From Prado023 sp963714995 (GTDB taxonomy: Bacteria; Actinomycetota; Actinomycetes; S36-B12; CAIYMF01), in NCBI GenBank assembly GCA_963714995.1, contig CAVQQP010000007.1, positions 1 to 64,000 of the forward strand: a stretch of 64,000 nt of DNA, written 5' to 3'. Numbering within the stretch: position 1 is the stretch's first letter; each line of letters starts with the position of its first letter. This document shows positions 1-11,874 of the stretch, piece after piece. Under the pieces are notes generated by a model. The model had not been told where the DNA came from, made no database searches, and worked only from the letters and a program-made list of their open reading frames with translations. The translations under genes and the position numbers were made by a program.

Positions 1-50
1 CCACCTCGAGCAGCACCTCGGGCGCCGGACGCGCCCGTCGCCTCGCTCAC
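1..50 (-). CDS. possible start of a further catabolic gene, truncated by the window edge
   Basis: A GTG at 50-48 overlaps the TGA of the acyl-CoA dehydrogenase in the GTGA pattern used repeatedly in this genome, so a coupled downstream gene may begin here. The peptide from that GTG is short and not recognisable. The frame of the TGA itself reads PEVLLEV before the edge, which resembles the N terminus of enoyl-CoA hydratases, but its first usable start would be the GTG inside that motif. Only 50 bases are visible, so start and product are both unsettled. Confidence 0.25.
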   Translation of the reverse strand, partial: MSEATGASGARGAARG

Positions 51-1213
51 AGCCGCTCCCACCCCTCGAGCATCGCGATCACGCGCAGCATGACCTCGTC
101 GGCGCCACCACCGATCGAGATGAGCCGGGAGTCACGCATGTAGCGGGCGGGCCAGTGCTCCTCCGCGTAGCCCATGCCGCCGTGGAACTGCACGGCGGTG
201 TCGGCGACCTCGCGGGCCAGGCGACCGGTCTTGAACTTGGCGATCGTGGCCATCCGCGTGACGTCCTGGCCAGCGGCGTACCGCTCGGCAGCCGTGTAGT
301 TGTACTCCTGGAGGATGTCGACCTCGGCGGCCAGCTCGGCCAGCCGGAACCGCAGGTACTGGTTGTTGATCAGGGGCTCGCCGAACGCGTGGCGGACCTT
401 GAGGTACTCGCCCGTGCGGACGATCGCCCGGCGCATCGCCGCCGTGGCCATGTAGGCGCCCATCAGCCGCTCGTCCTGGAACTGCGACATCTGCTGCTGG
501 AAGCCCTTGCCGACACGACCGACGGTGTTGGCGACCGGCACCCGGACCTCGTCGAGCACCAGCTCGGCGGTGTCCGACGAGTGGTTGCCCATCTTCTCGA
601 TCTTGCGCCCCACGGAGAACCCGGCGGTGTCGGTGGGCACGATGATCTGGCTCATGCCGCGGTATCCGGTGGCCGGCTCCTCACCCGGCTCCACGGTGCG
701 CGCCAACAGGCACAGCCAATCGGCCTGCGTGCCGTTGGTGATCCACATCTTGCGGCCCGTGATGACCCACTCGTCGCCGTCGCGCACCGCCTTCGTGCGG
801 ATGCCCGCGACGTCGCTGCCGGCGTCGGGCTCGCTGACCGCGACCGAGGTCACCATCTCGCCGCGCAGCGCGGGGGCGAGGTACTTGAGCTTGAGCTCGT
901 CCGTGCCGTACTTGGCCAGGGCGGGCGTCGACATGGTCGCCTGCACGGCGATGGCCAGCGGGACCCCCGCGACGTCGGCCTTGCCGAGCTCCTCGCCGAG
1001 GATCAGGTTGTAGATGTGGTCGGCTCCCTGGCCGCCGAACTCCGGGTCGACCTCGAGGCCGAACAGGCCCAGCTCGCCGGCCTTGGCGAAGACCTCGTGG
1101 GCCGGGAAGATCGCGTCGGCCTCCCACTTGTCGGCGTTCGGGTTGATCTCGGTCTCCACGAAGCGCTTGACCATCGCACGGAACTCGCGGTGCTCGGGGG
1201 TGAAGGTGATCAT
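47..1213 (-). CDS. acyl-CoA dehydrogenase, isovaleryl/citronellyl-CoA type
   Basis: A 388-residue flavoprotein that should oxidise an acyl-CoA to the 2,3-enoyl-CoA, passing electrons to ETF. N-terminal helices (about 1-115), the FAD-contact segment VAVSEPDAGSD (about 124-134), WITNG (157-161) and the C-terminal FHGGMGYAEEHW are all present. The position that carries the catalytic Glu in medium-chain enzymes reads IGGGADEV here, as in isovaleryl-CoA dehydrogenases, while Glu248 in the QDERL segment fits the alternative catalytic base of that branch. This favours a branched substrate. The ATG follows the TGA of the TetR gene directly, and the Shine-Dalgarno AAGGAG lies in the last TetR codons, so the two are co-transcribed. 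The exact substrate (isovaleryl-, citronellyl- or another branched acyl-CoA) is an inference. Confidence 0.9.
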   Translation of the reverse strand: MITFTPEHREFRAMVKRFVETEINPNADKWEADAIFPAHEVFAKAGELGLFGLEVDPEFGGQGADHIYNLILGEELGKADVAGVPLAIAVQATMSTPALAKYGTDELKLKYLAPALRGEMVTSVAVSEPDAGSDVAGIRTKAVRDGDEWVITGRKMWITNGTQADWLCLLARTVEPGEEPATGYRGMSQIIVPTDTAGFSVGRKIEKMGNHSSDTAELVLDEVRVPVANTVGRVGKGFQQQMSQFQDERLMGAYMATAAMRRAIVRTGEYLKVRHAFGEPLINNQYLRFRLAELAAEVDILQEYNYTAAERYAAGQDVTRMATIAKFKTGRLAREVADTAVQFHGGMGYAEEHWPARYMRDSRLISIGGGADEVMLRVIAMLEGWERL

Positions 1214-1978
1214 TCAGGACTCCTTGCCGGGGGCTGATCGTGGGGCGGAGGGCGGAGCGGGACGGGCTGTGGATCGGGGTGCGGAGGGCCGAGCGGGACG
1301 GGCTGTGGGTCGGGGTGCAGGCATGGGCGTGCCGCCCGGCGCACGGGTCCGGCTCGCCGCCGGGATCTGCCCGCCGGCCACGGCGATCCGGGCGGGCATG
1401 CCCAGGCCGCGCACCCACAGCTGGGTCAGCGTCCGGGTGGCCACCGCCTCGTCGTGGACCTCGCCGCGGCCCAGCCAGTGCGCCGCGAACCCCTCGACCA
1501 TCCCGCACAGGGCTGCAGCCGCGGTGTGCGCGTCGAGGTCGGGGGCGGCCAGGCCCTCGTCCTGGAGCTTGCGGATCGCCGCCGCGACACGCGCCACGTG
1601 CGTGCGGCGAAGGTCGAGCAGGACGTCGCCGAACCGGGAGTCGCCGGCCGACGCCTCCTGCGCCACCCGAAGCAGCTGGGCGTGACTGCGGTAGCCCTCG
1701 AGGTAGGCCCGGTTCGCGGCGTCGACACGGGCGATCGGATCGCGCACGCGGGGCACCGTCATGGCCTCATGGAGGTCGGTGCGCACGGCAGCGAGCACCG
1801 CGAGGAGGACGTCCTCCTTGGTGTCGAAGTACGTGTACACGGTGCCGTGCGCGACCCCGGCTGCGTCGGCCAGGTCGCCCATCCGGGTCCCTGCGAAGCC
1901 CCGCTCCGCGAAGACCTCACGCGCGGCGGCGACGAGCTTGTCCCGGGTCGCCTGCCCCCGGGCCGTCAGCGGCCTCAT
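1214..1978 (-). CDS. TetR-family repressor of the branched acyl-CoA regulon
   Basis: A 254-residue regulator. The N-terminal helix-turn-helix is clear (about 8-56: FAERGFAGTRMGDLADAAGV, then GTVYTYFDTKEDVL). The middle helices would form the ligand pocket, probably for an acyl-CoA. The last 60 or so residues are a Pro/Ala/Arg tail, of which 24 residues are two copies of a 12-residue unit encoded by a 36-bp tandem duplication at 1245-1316. The ATG lies 7 nt after a candidate -10 box inside a palindrome that recurs before the carboxylase operon, so autoregulation and a shared regulon are likely. By context it resembles mycobacterial BkaR (Rv2506), which controls branched-chain keto-acid catabolism; that equivalence is inference. 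Confidence 0.85.
   Translation of the reverse strand: MRPLTARGQATRDKLVAAAREVFAERGFAGTRMGDLADAAGVAHGTVYTYFDTKEDVLLAVLAAVRTDLHEAMTVPRVRDPIARVDAANRAYLEGYRSHAQLLRVAQEASAGDSRFGDVLLDLRRTHVARVAAAIRKLQDEGLAAPDLDAHTAAAALCGMVEGFAAHWLGRGEVHDEAVATRTLTQLWVRGLGMPARIAVAGGQIPAASRTRAPGGTPMPAPRPTARPARPSAPRSTARPAPPSAPRSAPGKES
1245..1316. repeat. 36-bp in-frame tandem duplication in the TetR tail
   Basis: Two adjacent 36-bp units (1245-1280 and 1281-1316) differ at two positions. They encode two consecutive 12-residue Pro/Ala/Arg units near the C terminus of the TetR regulator. The length is a multiple of three, so the reading frame is kept. Confidence 0.85.
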
Positions 1979-2018
1979 GAACCTGACGCTAGCGTCAAGT
2001 TGACACGAGCGTCAAGTT
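1979..2018 (-). promoter_or_regulatory. TetR autoregulatory promoter/operator, leaderless
   Basis: On the minus strand a -35 TTGACG (2015-2010) and a -10 TAGCGT (1991-1986) are separated by 18 bp, and the -10 ends 7 nt before the ATG, so the transcript should start at or next to the start codon. The -10 is the centre of an 18-bp palindrome (1982-1999, halves CTTGACG and CGTCAGG), and a third half-site GCGTCAAGTT sits at 2009-2018. The same arrangement occurs at 11204-11243, so this is very probably the operator of the adjacent TetR. Confidence 0.8.
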
Positions 2019-2041
2019 CGCCGATGTCGGAGGTGGACCGC

Positions 2042-2232
2042 GCCAACCTCGCGGGCGTTCCCGTCGAACCCGGGGGGTGATCCACTCCCACGACCCGGCC
2101 TCGCGCCCGTTCGGGTGGAAAGGCCGCGTTCCATCGACCTCCTTCCAACCGGAACGGGCGCGAGGTTGACTGCGCGCTGCCCGCGCCCGCCGCCTGCCGC
2201 CGGGAATCAACGGGAAGTGGCGCAAGGTTCGC
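2042..2232. repeat. nested inverted repeats, four copies of a degenerate 17-20-mer
   Basis: The inner pair, 2099-2123 and 2141-2165, forms a stem of about 24 bp around a 17-nt loop; 14 consecutive outer bases (CCTCGCGCCCGTTC) are perfect. A related sequence at 2042-2063 in one orientation and a weaker one at 2211-2232 in the other form an outer pair. The block lies between the stop of the AtuA gene and the TetR promoter, both on the minus strand. It could terminate the AtuA transcript, but there is no T-tract and the repeated copies suggest a REP-like element. No gene is visible in 2023-2244. Confidence 0.7.
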
Positions 2233-2244
2233 GGGCCGGTCCAG

Positions 2245-4281
2245 TCAGCGGATGCGTCGGGCGCGCAGGTGCTCGGCCAGCCCCTTGGCCTGGGGATCCA
2301 GCGAGGTGGAGTCAGCGACCCCACTGCCGAGCAGCCCGCGGATCACGACGTTGACGGCACGCAGGTTCGGCAGGGGGTACACGTCGACGGGCAGGTCGGC
2401 TGCCTCGGGCAGGAGCTCGCGGACCTTGTCCGGGGTCAGCCACTGCTCCAGCCACGCGTAGCGCACAGCCAGGTCCTCGGCACGGAGTCCCGCGCTCGGC
2501 CCGACCCCCGGCTCAGGGATCCACACCCCGACGTTCGCGTTCCCCCCCTTGTCGCCCGACCGCGCCCCCACGACATCGCCCAGCACAGTGCCCTCGACGA
2601 ACCCGAAGCCCGGCGCGGCGTCAGCGGCGTCCGCGGCGTCACCCGACGAATGGCCTGCGGACGCATCGGCCGACCAGGTCGTCGACCCGTCCACCGGTGC
2701 GGACTCCGAATCAACGGTCGCCCCGGCCGTGGTGGTGGTCGGGGCCGTGGCGGACAGGACATCGGCCGAGAGGCCCCCGACTCGGGGAGCGGGCGCTGTC
2801 GGACCCCCTGCGGAGCCGGGCGGCGCGGCTGCGGGAGTGGCCCCCGGCTCCACCGGCTCGCCGTCCACCGTGACCGCGACCTGCACCTGCGACCGGTCGA
2901 TCAGGGTCGGCCAGTAGATGCCGTACGCCGTGCCCTCTGCGGGCGGCGCGGTCGGGAACATCCCGGGGTACGCCCCGAGCGCGGACTCCACGACGGCGGT
3001 CGTGAACGGCTTGCCCACCTTGCGCTGCTCGAGGTCCTTGACCGTGATCCGCAGGTGGCCCTGCGCGGCAGCGGTCGTGGCCGGATCCTCGGCGGCGACA
3101 TCCTCGAACGCGACGTGCAGGGCGCTGACGTCCAGGGTGCTGGCCCGGGCCAGGTCACGCGGGCTGGGGGCGGGGCGGCCGAGGTCCGGATCCCCCAGCG
3201 CGTCGGCGAGCCCGACACCCGCGACCATGCGCAGCGCCAGGTCGGCCTTGGCGGCGGCGTCCCGGCCGGTGAGCACGAGCGACATGGTGTTGCGGAACCC
3301 GGCGAACAGGTTGACCGCCACCTTGAGCTGCTCCGGCGCCGGGGCCCCGCGCACCCCGCTGATGGTCACGCGATCCGGACCGGCCGGGGTCAGCACGATC
3401 GTGTCGAAGAGCGCGGTGACGTCCGGGTTCGCGTACTGCGGACCGGCGATCTCGTAGACCAGCTGGGAGGTCACCGTGCCCACCGACACCAGCCCGCCGG
3501 ATCCGGTGGGCTTCGTGATGACGCTGGACCCGTCGGCGGCCACCTCGGCGATCGGGAAGCCAGCGGGCCACGAGGGGACCTCGGTGAAGAACGAGTAGTT
3601 GCCGCCCGTGGCCTGGGCCCCGCACTCGATGACGTGGCCGGCGGCGACCGCGCCGGCCAGTCGGTCGAGCGCGACCTGGTCGCCGGCGGCTGCGTCGGCG
3701 TACGACCAGCCGTGCCACCACGCGGCCGGACCGATCACCAGTGCGGCATCGGTGATCCGACCGGTGATCACGACGTCGGCGCCGGCAGCAAGGGCCGCCG
3801 TGACCGGCTCACCGCCGAGGTAGGCGTTCGCGGTGATGGGCGCGCGCCGGCCCAGGGCGTCGCCGGTGTCCAGGTGCGGGAAGTCCTCCGGGCGGGCGCT
3901 GACAGCGGGCAGCACGTTGTCCCCGGTGACCACGCCGATCCTCGGCGACAGCCCGAGCGTCGTGGCGAGCTCGCCCAGGGCGTCCGCGCAGCCCTGCGGG
4001 TCCAGGCCGCCGGCGTTGCTGACCACGCGGATCCCCCGGTCCAGGCACGTGCCGAGGACCTGCTCCATCTGGGTCAGGAAGGTCCGGGCGTAGCCCGAGC
4101 CGGCGCCGTGCTTCATCCGCTGCCGGGCCAGGATCAGCATGGTCAGCTCGGCCAGCCAGTCCCCGGTCAGGACGTCGATCTCACCGGAGTCGACGAGCTC
4201 GCGAGCGGCCGACATGCGGTCGCCGAGGAACCCCGAGCAGTTGCCGATCCGGACCGGGCCGCGCGCTGCTGAATCCGTCAT
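2245..4281 (-). CDS. AtuA-family (DUF1446) protein
   Basis: A 678-residue protein of the acyclic terpene utilisation AtuA family, named from pseudomonad citronellol/geraniol gene clusters; its biochemical role is not firmly known. The conserved core covers about residues 10-460 (RIGNCSGFLGDR near the N terminus, SNAGGLDP about 90, GDNV, and a QATGG segment). A low-complexity linker rich in Ala, Pro, Thr and Ser spans about 470-565. The C-terminal small domain follows (DVVGARSGDKGGNANVG, PNLRAVNVV). Start ATG at 4281; there is no Shine-Dalgarno but CATACT lies 6 nt upstream, fitting a leaderless promoter. Its place beside a biotin-dependent carboxylase and an acyl-CoA dehydrogenase fits a leucine/terpenoid catabolic cluster. 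The long linker is unusual for the family. Confidence 0.85.
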   Translation of the reverse strand: MTDSAARGPVRIGNCSGFLGDRMSAARELVDSGEIDVLTGDWLAELTMLILARQRMKHGAGSGYARTFLTQMEQVLGTCLDRGIRVVSNAGGLDPQGCADALGELATTLGLSPRIGVVTGDNVLPAVSARPEDFPHLDTGDALGRRAPITANAYLGGEPVTAALAAGADVVITGRITDAALVIGPAAWWHGWSYADAAAGDQVALDRLAGAVAAGHVIECGAQATGGNYSFFTEVPSWPAGFPIAEVAADGSSVITKPTGSGGLVSVGTVTSQLVYEIAGPQYANPDVTALFDTIVLTPAGPDRVTISGVRGAPAPEQLKVAVNLFAGFRNTMSLVLTGRDAAAKADLALRMVAGVGLADALGDPDLGRPAPSPRDLARASTLDVSALHVAFEDVAAEDPATTAAAQGHLRITVKDLEQRKVGKPFTTAVVESALGAYPGMFPTAPPAEGTAYGIYWPTLIDRSQVQVAVTVDGEPVEPGATPAAAPPGSAGGPTAPAPRVGGLSADVLSATAPTTTTAGATVDSESAPVDGSTTWSADASAGHSSGDAADAADAAPGFGFVEGTVLGDVVGARSGDKGGNANVGVWIPEPGVGPSAGLRAEDLAVRYAWLEQWLTPDKVRELLPEAADLPVDVYPLPNLRAVNVVIRGLLGSGVADSTSLDPQAKGLAEHLRARRIR

Positions 4282-4467
4282 CCGGGCAGTATGGCCCAGC
4301 AGGTGGGCGATTCCGGAGGCGGGTTCGCGATCTGCTGGCGATCGGCGAGGTGTGCATCAACCGTTGGACCAGGAGCCTCGATCAGGCAATCGGCATCAGC
4401 CGACAGCACCTGCGGGGCCCTGATGCCAGACGCCTCGCCACAACGGTCCACCCAGGGACGCGCGCCT

Positions 4468-6069
4468 TCAGGACTCGGCGAACTCCTCGGAGTCGTACAC
4501 CTCGATGGTGGTCCCCGCGGGCCACTGCCCAGGTCCCAGCCCCGCCTTGCGCCAGAGCGCGGCCAGGAAGGCGTGCGGCTCGGGCAGCTGCTCCCACACC
4601 GCCGGCAGGAAGGTGGCCCGGCGCGGCCCAGCCTCGACGACAACGCCGCTGCCGACAGGTACGCGGGCGAGCAGGTCGTCATAGCTGGCGCAGGGGAACG
4701 GCCTCGTGGGCGAGAGCACCGAGATGTCGATGACCATCCCCTGCGCCCGCTCGCGGGTCATGGGCGGGAACCGCGGATCGCGGAACGCCGCGTCGAAGGC
4801 GTGCTCGGCCACGTCGGCGATGAGCGGCTGGCGCGCCGACAGCGAGCCGATGCAGCCCAGGAGGTCGCCGCCCGCGGATCGCAGGGTGACGAAGGCCGCA
4901 CCGGGCTCGCGCAGGACGGGGTCGGCGGTGGGCCACTGCGCCGGGTCGAACCGGGGCCGCCGCCCGGTCGACAGCGCCTCCTGGATGGTCGCGCGGGCGA
5001 GCCTGAGCAGCATCGCGCGCGACTCTGGCGCGATCCGGACAACGTCCGGCGCGTGGTGGACACCAGTGTCCGGATCCTGCCGGGCGGACTCGGTGAGCCG
5101 ATCGGAGGCCGCAGCCGCCGGTCCGCCCTCCGTCGTCCCCGACGTCGTCTCCCTCGCCTCCGGTGCGCCCTTGTCGGCGAGAACCCTGGTCACCGCGAAC
5201 GCGGCGTAGCCGACGACCCGGCTCCGGTCGCCTGCGGTGTCACCGGAGTTGCGCGCGTCGAGCAGCCGGACCGACCAGTCCTGCGCGGCAGCGGCGGTGA
5301 GCAGGCCGCGCAGAGGGTGGCGACCGCACGCGTCGGAGGTGCCGATCGAGTCGGGTCGGCGGTGCACGATCGAGCGGATCGTCCGGCTGTCCTGGGCCAC
5401 CGCCGAGGAGTAGTCGAGGTAGTGCGACAGGTCGGTCGACACCACGACCAGGGTGCGCGGGAGGGCGGCGCACATGGTGATCACCGCCGCGACGTCCCCG
5501 GGCAGGTCGGCCCCGACGATCAGCGGGACCAGCCGCCAGCCCTCAGTGAGGACCCGCTGCAGGAACGGCAGCTGCACCTCCAGGCTGTGCTCGGGGGCGT
5601 GGGCTGCGTCCGCGACCACGACGGTGTCGATGCGCGCGCTGAGCTCGCCGGCCACCTCCGCGTCGAGCTCGACGTCGCCCAGCGGAGTGCGCCAGGCGGT
5701 CGCCGTGCTCAGCCCGATCCCGTCCACCGGGACGTAGTGCGCCGGGCCCAGGAGGACCACCCGCTCGACCACGGAGGGATCGATCGACGCGTACGCGAAG
5801 CCGGCGATCGGCCCCGAGTACACGTGCCCGGCATGCGGGACGACGATCGCCACGAGCGCACCACCAGCCGCCGGCGACCGGGGCCCCGCGCTCCCACTCC
5901 GCCCGGACGCCGAGCCCGCCGCCCGCGCCGCCAGCGCCTCGCGCGCCTCCGCGACGTACCGGTCCACGCCGGCGGCCAGCCGCTCGGGCTGCCCGGGGTA
6001 GAACGTCCCGGCCACAGCCGGCTCACGGATGCCCCCAGGTCGCCCGGACGGTTGCCCCCAGAACTTCAC
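4468..6069 (-). CDS. MEMO-AMMECR1 fusion, AmmeMemoRadiSam system
   Basis: A 533-residue two-domain protein. The N-terminal half (about 10-280) is a MEMO domain (AGTFYPGQP, VVPHAGHVYSGP, LLGPAHYVP, DLSHY) related to extradiol dioxygenases. After a variable linker comes an AMMECR1 domain (about 350-530) with GCIGSL and MVIDISVLSP. With the radical SAM gene next door this is the complete AmmeMemoRadiSam set, widespread but without an established function. I take the GTG at 6069 because GAGGAGG lies 8 nt upstream and the MEMO homology begins just after it; an upstream ATG at 6159 would add a 30-residue Arg/Gly-rich leader of no recognisable character. The downstream AtuA gene begins 186 bp later and seems to have its own promoter. 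Confidence 0.88.
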   Translation of the reverse strand: MKFWGQPSGRPGGIREPAVAGTFYPGQPERLAAGVDRYVAEAREALAARAAGSASGRSGSAGPRSPAAGGALVAIVVPHAGHVYSGPIAGFAYASIDPSVVERVVLLGPAHYVPVDGIGLSTATAWRTPLGDVELDAEVAGELSARIDTVVVADAAHAPEHSLEVQLPFLQRVLTEGWRLVPLIVGADLPGDVAAVITMCAALPRTLVVVSTDLSHYLDYSSAVAQDSRTIRSIVHRRPDSIGTSDACGRHPLRGLLTAAAAQDWSVRLLDARNSGDTAGDRSRVVGYAAFAVTRVLADKGAPEARETTSGTTEGGPAAAASDRLTESARQDPDTGVHHAPDVVRIAPESRAMLLRLARATIQEALSTGRRPRFDPAQWPTADPVLREPGAAFVTLRSAGGDLLGCIGSLSARQPLIADVAEHAFDAAFRDPRFPPMTRERAQGMVIDISVLSPTRPFPCASYDDLLARVPVGSGVVVEAGPRRATFLPAVWEQLPEPHAFLAALWRKAGLGPGQWPAGTTIEVYDSEEFAES

Positions 6070-6160
6070 GGTGCCGACCTCCTCACACCTCCGGCTGGCC
6101 GCGCCGGTCCGGGGCCGACCCCCACGGCGTCGGCCCGAGCCGACACGGCCCGGATCCACA

Positions 6161-7282
6161 TCAGCCCGACCCCACGACCTCGGCGAGCCGCACGGGCAGT
6201 CGCCTGCGTCCCCACGTGCCCGCCGGTCCGTCGAACACCCCCGCGATCTGCGTGCCGCACCCGGGGCAGCGCCCCGCGTCGTCGAGCCGGTAGGCGCGGA
6301 TGTCGTACCAGTCGCGCTCGATCACCGGCCGGTGGCAGCCGGGGCAGGACGTCGTGTCCCCTGCCCGGTCGTGGACGTTGCCGGTGTAGGCGTAGCGCAC
6401 CCCGTTGGCCAGGGCGATCGCGCGGGCCCGGGCGAGCGTCGCCGGCGGCGTGGCCGGGACGTCGCGCATCTTCCAGTCCGGGTGGAACGCGCTGAAGTGC
6501 ATCGGGACGTCGGGCCCGCAGTGCTCCACGACCCATCGGGTCATGGCGTCGAGCTCGGCCTCGGAGTCGTTGTGCCCGGGGATGACCAGCGTCGTGAGCT
6601 CCATCCAGGTGTCGGTCCGGGTGGCGACGTACTCGATCGTCTCCAGCACCTTCGCCAGCTCCGCCCCGCAGATGCGGTGGTAGAACTCGGCCGTGAATCC
6701 CTTGAGGTCGATGTTCACCGCGTCCATGTGCCGGTAGAACTCGGCGCGCGGCTCGGGGTTGATGTACCCGGCGGTGACCGCCACCGTGCGGACCCCGCGC
6801 TCCCGGCAGGCCACCGCGGTGTCGATCGCGTACTCGGCGAAGATCACCGGGTCGTTGTAGGTGAACGCCACACTCGCGCACCCCAGGCGCTCGGCGGCGA
6901 CCGCGATGTCCTGCGGGCTGGCACTGTCGGCGAGGGTGTCGATGTCGCGCGACTTCGAGATGTCCCAGTTCTGGCAGAACTTGCAGGTCAGGTTGCAGCC
7001 CGCGGTCCCGAAGGACAGCACCGATGACCCGGGCAGGAAGTGGTTGAGCGGCTTCTTCTCGATGGGATCCACGCAGTACCCGGAAGACCGGCCGTAGGTG
7101 GTCGAGACGATCGCGTCCCCCTCGCGGGCACGCACGAAGCACAGCCCGCGCTGGCCCTCATGCAGTCGGCACTCGCGGGGGCACAGGTCGCACTGGACCC
7201 GCCCGTCGTCCAGGACGTGCCACCACCGCCCCGGCCACGTGGTCGGTGACGTCTCGCTGCGTTCCGGGGCTGGGGTGCCCAT
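6161..7282 (-). CDS. radical SAM protein of the AmmeMemoRadiSam system
   Basis: A 373-residue radical SAM enzyme. The cluster motif CNLTCKFCQNW has Cys96, Cys100 and Cys103 in CxxxCxxC spacing. A further Cys set (31, 34, 38, 48) precedes the TIM-barrel, and two CPGC pairs near the C terminus look like a zinc ribbon. The family is annotated as PflA-like but belongs with MEMO and AMMECR1, the partner encoded 91 bp downstream. The ATG at 7282 has GGAGG 11 nt upstream; the longer reading from 7318 lacks support. Its modification target is unknown. It sits 67 bp after the carboxylase gene, so read-through from that operon is likely. Confidence 0.9.
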   Translation of the reverse strand: MGTPAPERSETSPTTWPGRWWHVLDDGRVQCDLCPRECRLHEGQRGLCFVRAREGDAIVSTTYGRSSGYCVDPIEKKPLNHFLPGSSVLSFGTAGCNLTCKFCQNWDISKSRDIDTLADSASPQDIAVAAERLGCASVAFTYNDPVIFAEYAIDTAVACRERGVRTVAVTAGYINPEPRAEFYRHMDAVNIDLKGFTAEFYHRICGAELAKVLETIEYVATRTDTWMELTTLVIPGHNDSEAELDAMTRWVVEHCGPDVPMHFSAFHPDWKMRDVPATPPATLARARAIALANGVRYAYTGNVHDRAGDTTSCPGCHRPVIERDWYDIRAYRLDDAGRCPGCGTQIAGVFDGPAGTWGRRRLPVRLAEVVGSG

Positions 7283-7349
7283 ACATCCAGCATCCTCCGC
7301 GAGGCGCCCACATGCCACCCCCGATGGTCCCGCGGCACCCGGCCCCTAC

Positions 7350-9570
<2,221 letters not shown>

Positions 9571-9578
9571 CTCGCGCC

Positions 9579-11203
<1,625 letters not shown>

Positions 11204-11243
11204 GAAACTTGACGTTAGCGTCAAGTTGACACCAGCGTCAAGT
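11204..11243 (-). promoter_or_regulatory. carboxylase operon promoter/operator, second copy of the TetR site
   Basis: On the minus strand -35 TTGACG (11241-11236), an 18-bp spacer and -10 TAACGT (11217-11212) are followed after 8 nt by the GTG start. The -10 lies within the palindrome CTTGACGTTAGCGTCAAG (11208-11225, 16 of 18 positions symmetrical), and a third half-site GCGTCAAGTT is at 11235-11244. Spacing, half-site order and promoter position match the site before the TetR gene at 1979-2018. Confidence 0.82.
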
Positions 11244-11438
11244 TCGCGAGGGCTCCTCGGACGGTGGGCGACAGGACGTTCCGCCGATCCCCCGGGCGAT
11301 CCCGACGGCGGGCTCAGCTGGCCCGCGCCGCGCCCGCCGACACTACTCATCGGTAGAACTCGCCAGTAGCTGGATTGTCCTGGCGCGCGAGGCGATCCTT
11401 GCCTTACATGAACGTTCCCTCATATGGAAGCCAGGTAC

Positions 11439-11789
11439 ATGTTCACCGTTGACGAGACCCCCGCCCACGTCGTGGCCACCCCCGCCGCGCAGGCCCACCT
11501 GCGCACGCTGGCCGAGGCCCGTGGCGACATCACCGTGCTGCTCACCGAGAAGGGCGCTGCGGTCCTGAAGGCCGGTCAGCAGCCCCCGGCAGGCACCGTG
11601 CACCTCGGTCAGCTCGACGATGCCGGAACCATCACCTGCGTCGCCGACGACTCGGCCACACGCGACTGGTGGCGCACGCGCGCACACCTGGACCTCTCCG
11701 AGGACTTCGAGATGACCTACGACCTCTCGAGCCTCAACGAGGGCGAGCTGTTCGAGGTGCTGGCCGCGGGACCGCTGCGCCGCTACTGA
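11439..11789 (+). CDS. small soluble protein, function unknown
   Basis: A 116-residue acidic protein (121 if the ATG at 11424 is used). I prefer 11439 because AGG lies just upstream and MFTVDETP begins the better part of the sequence. The layout TPAA..L..L near the start, WWRTRAHLDL near residue 80 and a YDLSSLNEGELFEV tail recall DUF779 proteins, but the paired cysteines of that family are absent, so the link is only a suggestion. No signal peptide or membrane segment. It is transcribed convergently with the K+ channel gene and shares no operon. Confidence 0.6.
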   Translation: MFTVDETPAHVVATPAAQAHLRTLAEARGDITVLLTEKGAAVLKAGQQPPAGTVHLGQLDDAGTITCVADDSATRDWWRTRAHLDLSEDFEMTYDLSSLNEGELFEVLAAGPLRRY

Positions 11790-11874
11790 GTCCCGCCGCA
11801 GACCACCGGCCGGGCCCGCACCGCAGCCGCCCCAGCGGCGGGGTGGACCCGGATCCAGCCCCGCGCCGGTGCGG

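Noticed and set aside
4291..6495. A 734-codon plus-strand frame opposite the MEMO-AMMECR1 gene
   Set aside because: Shadow frame; composition is Arg/Gly/Pro/Asp without motifs, while the opposite strand has clear catalytic motifs.
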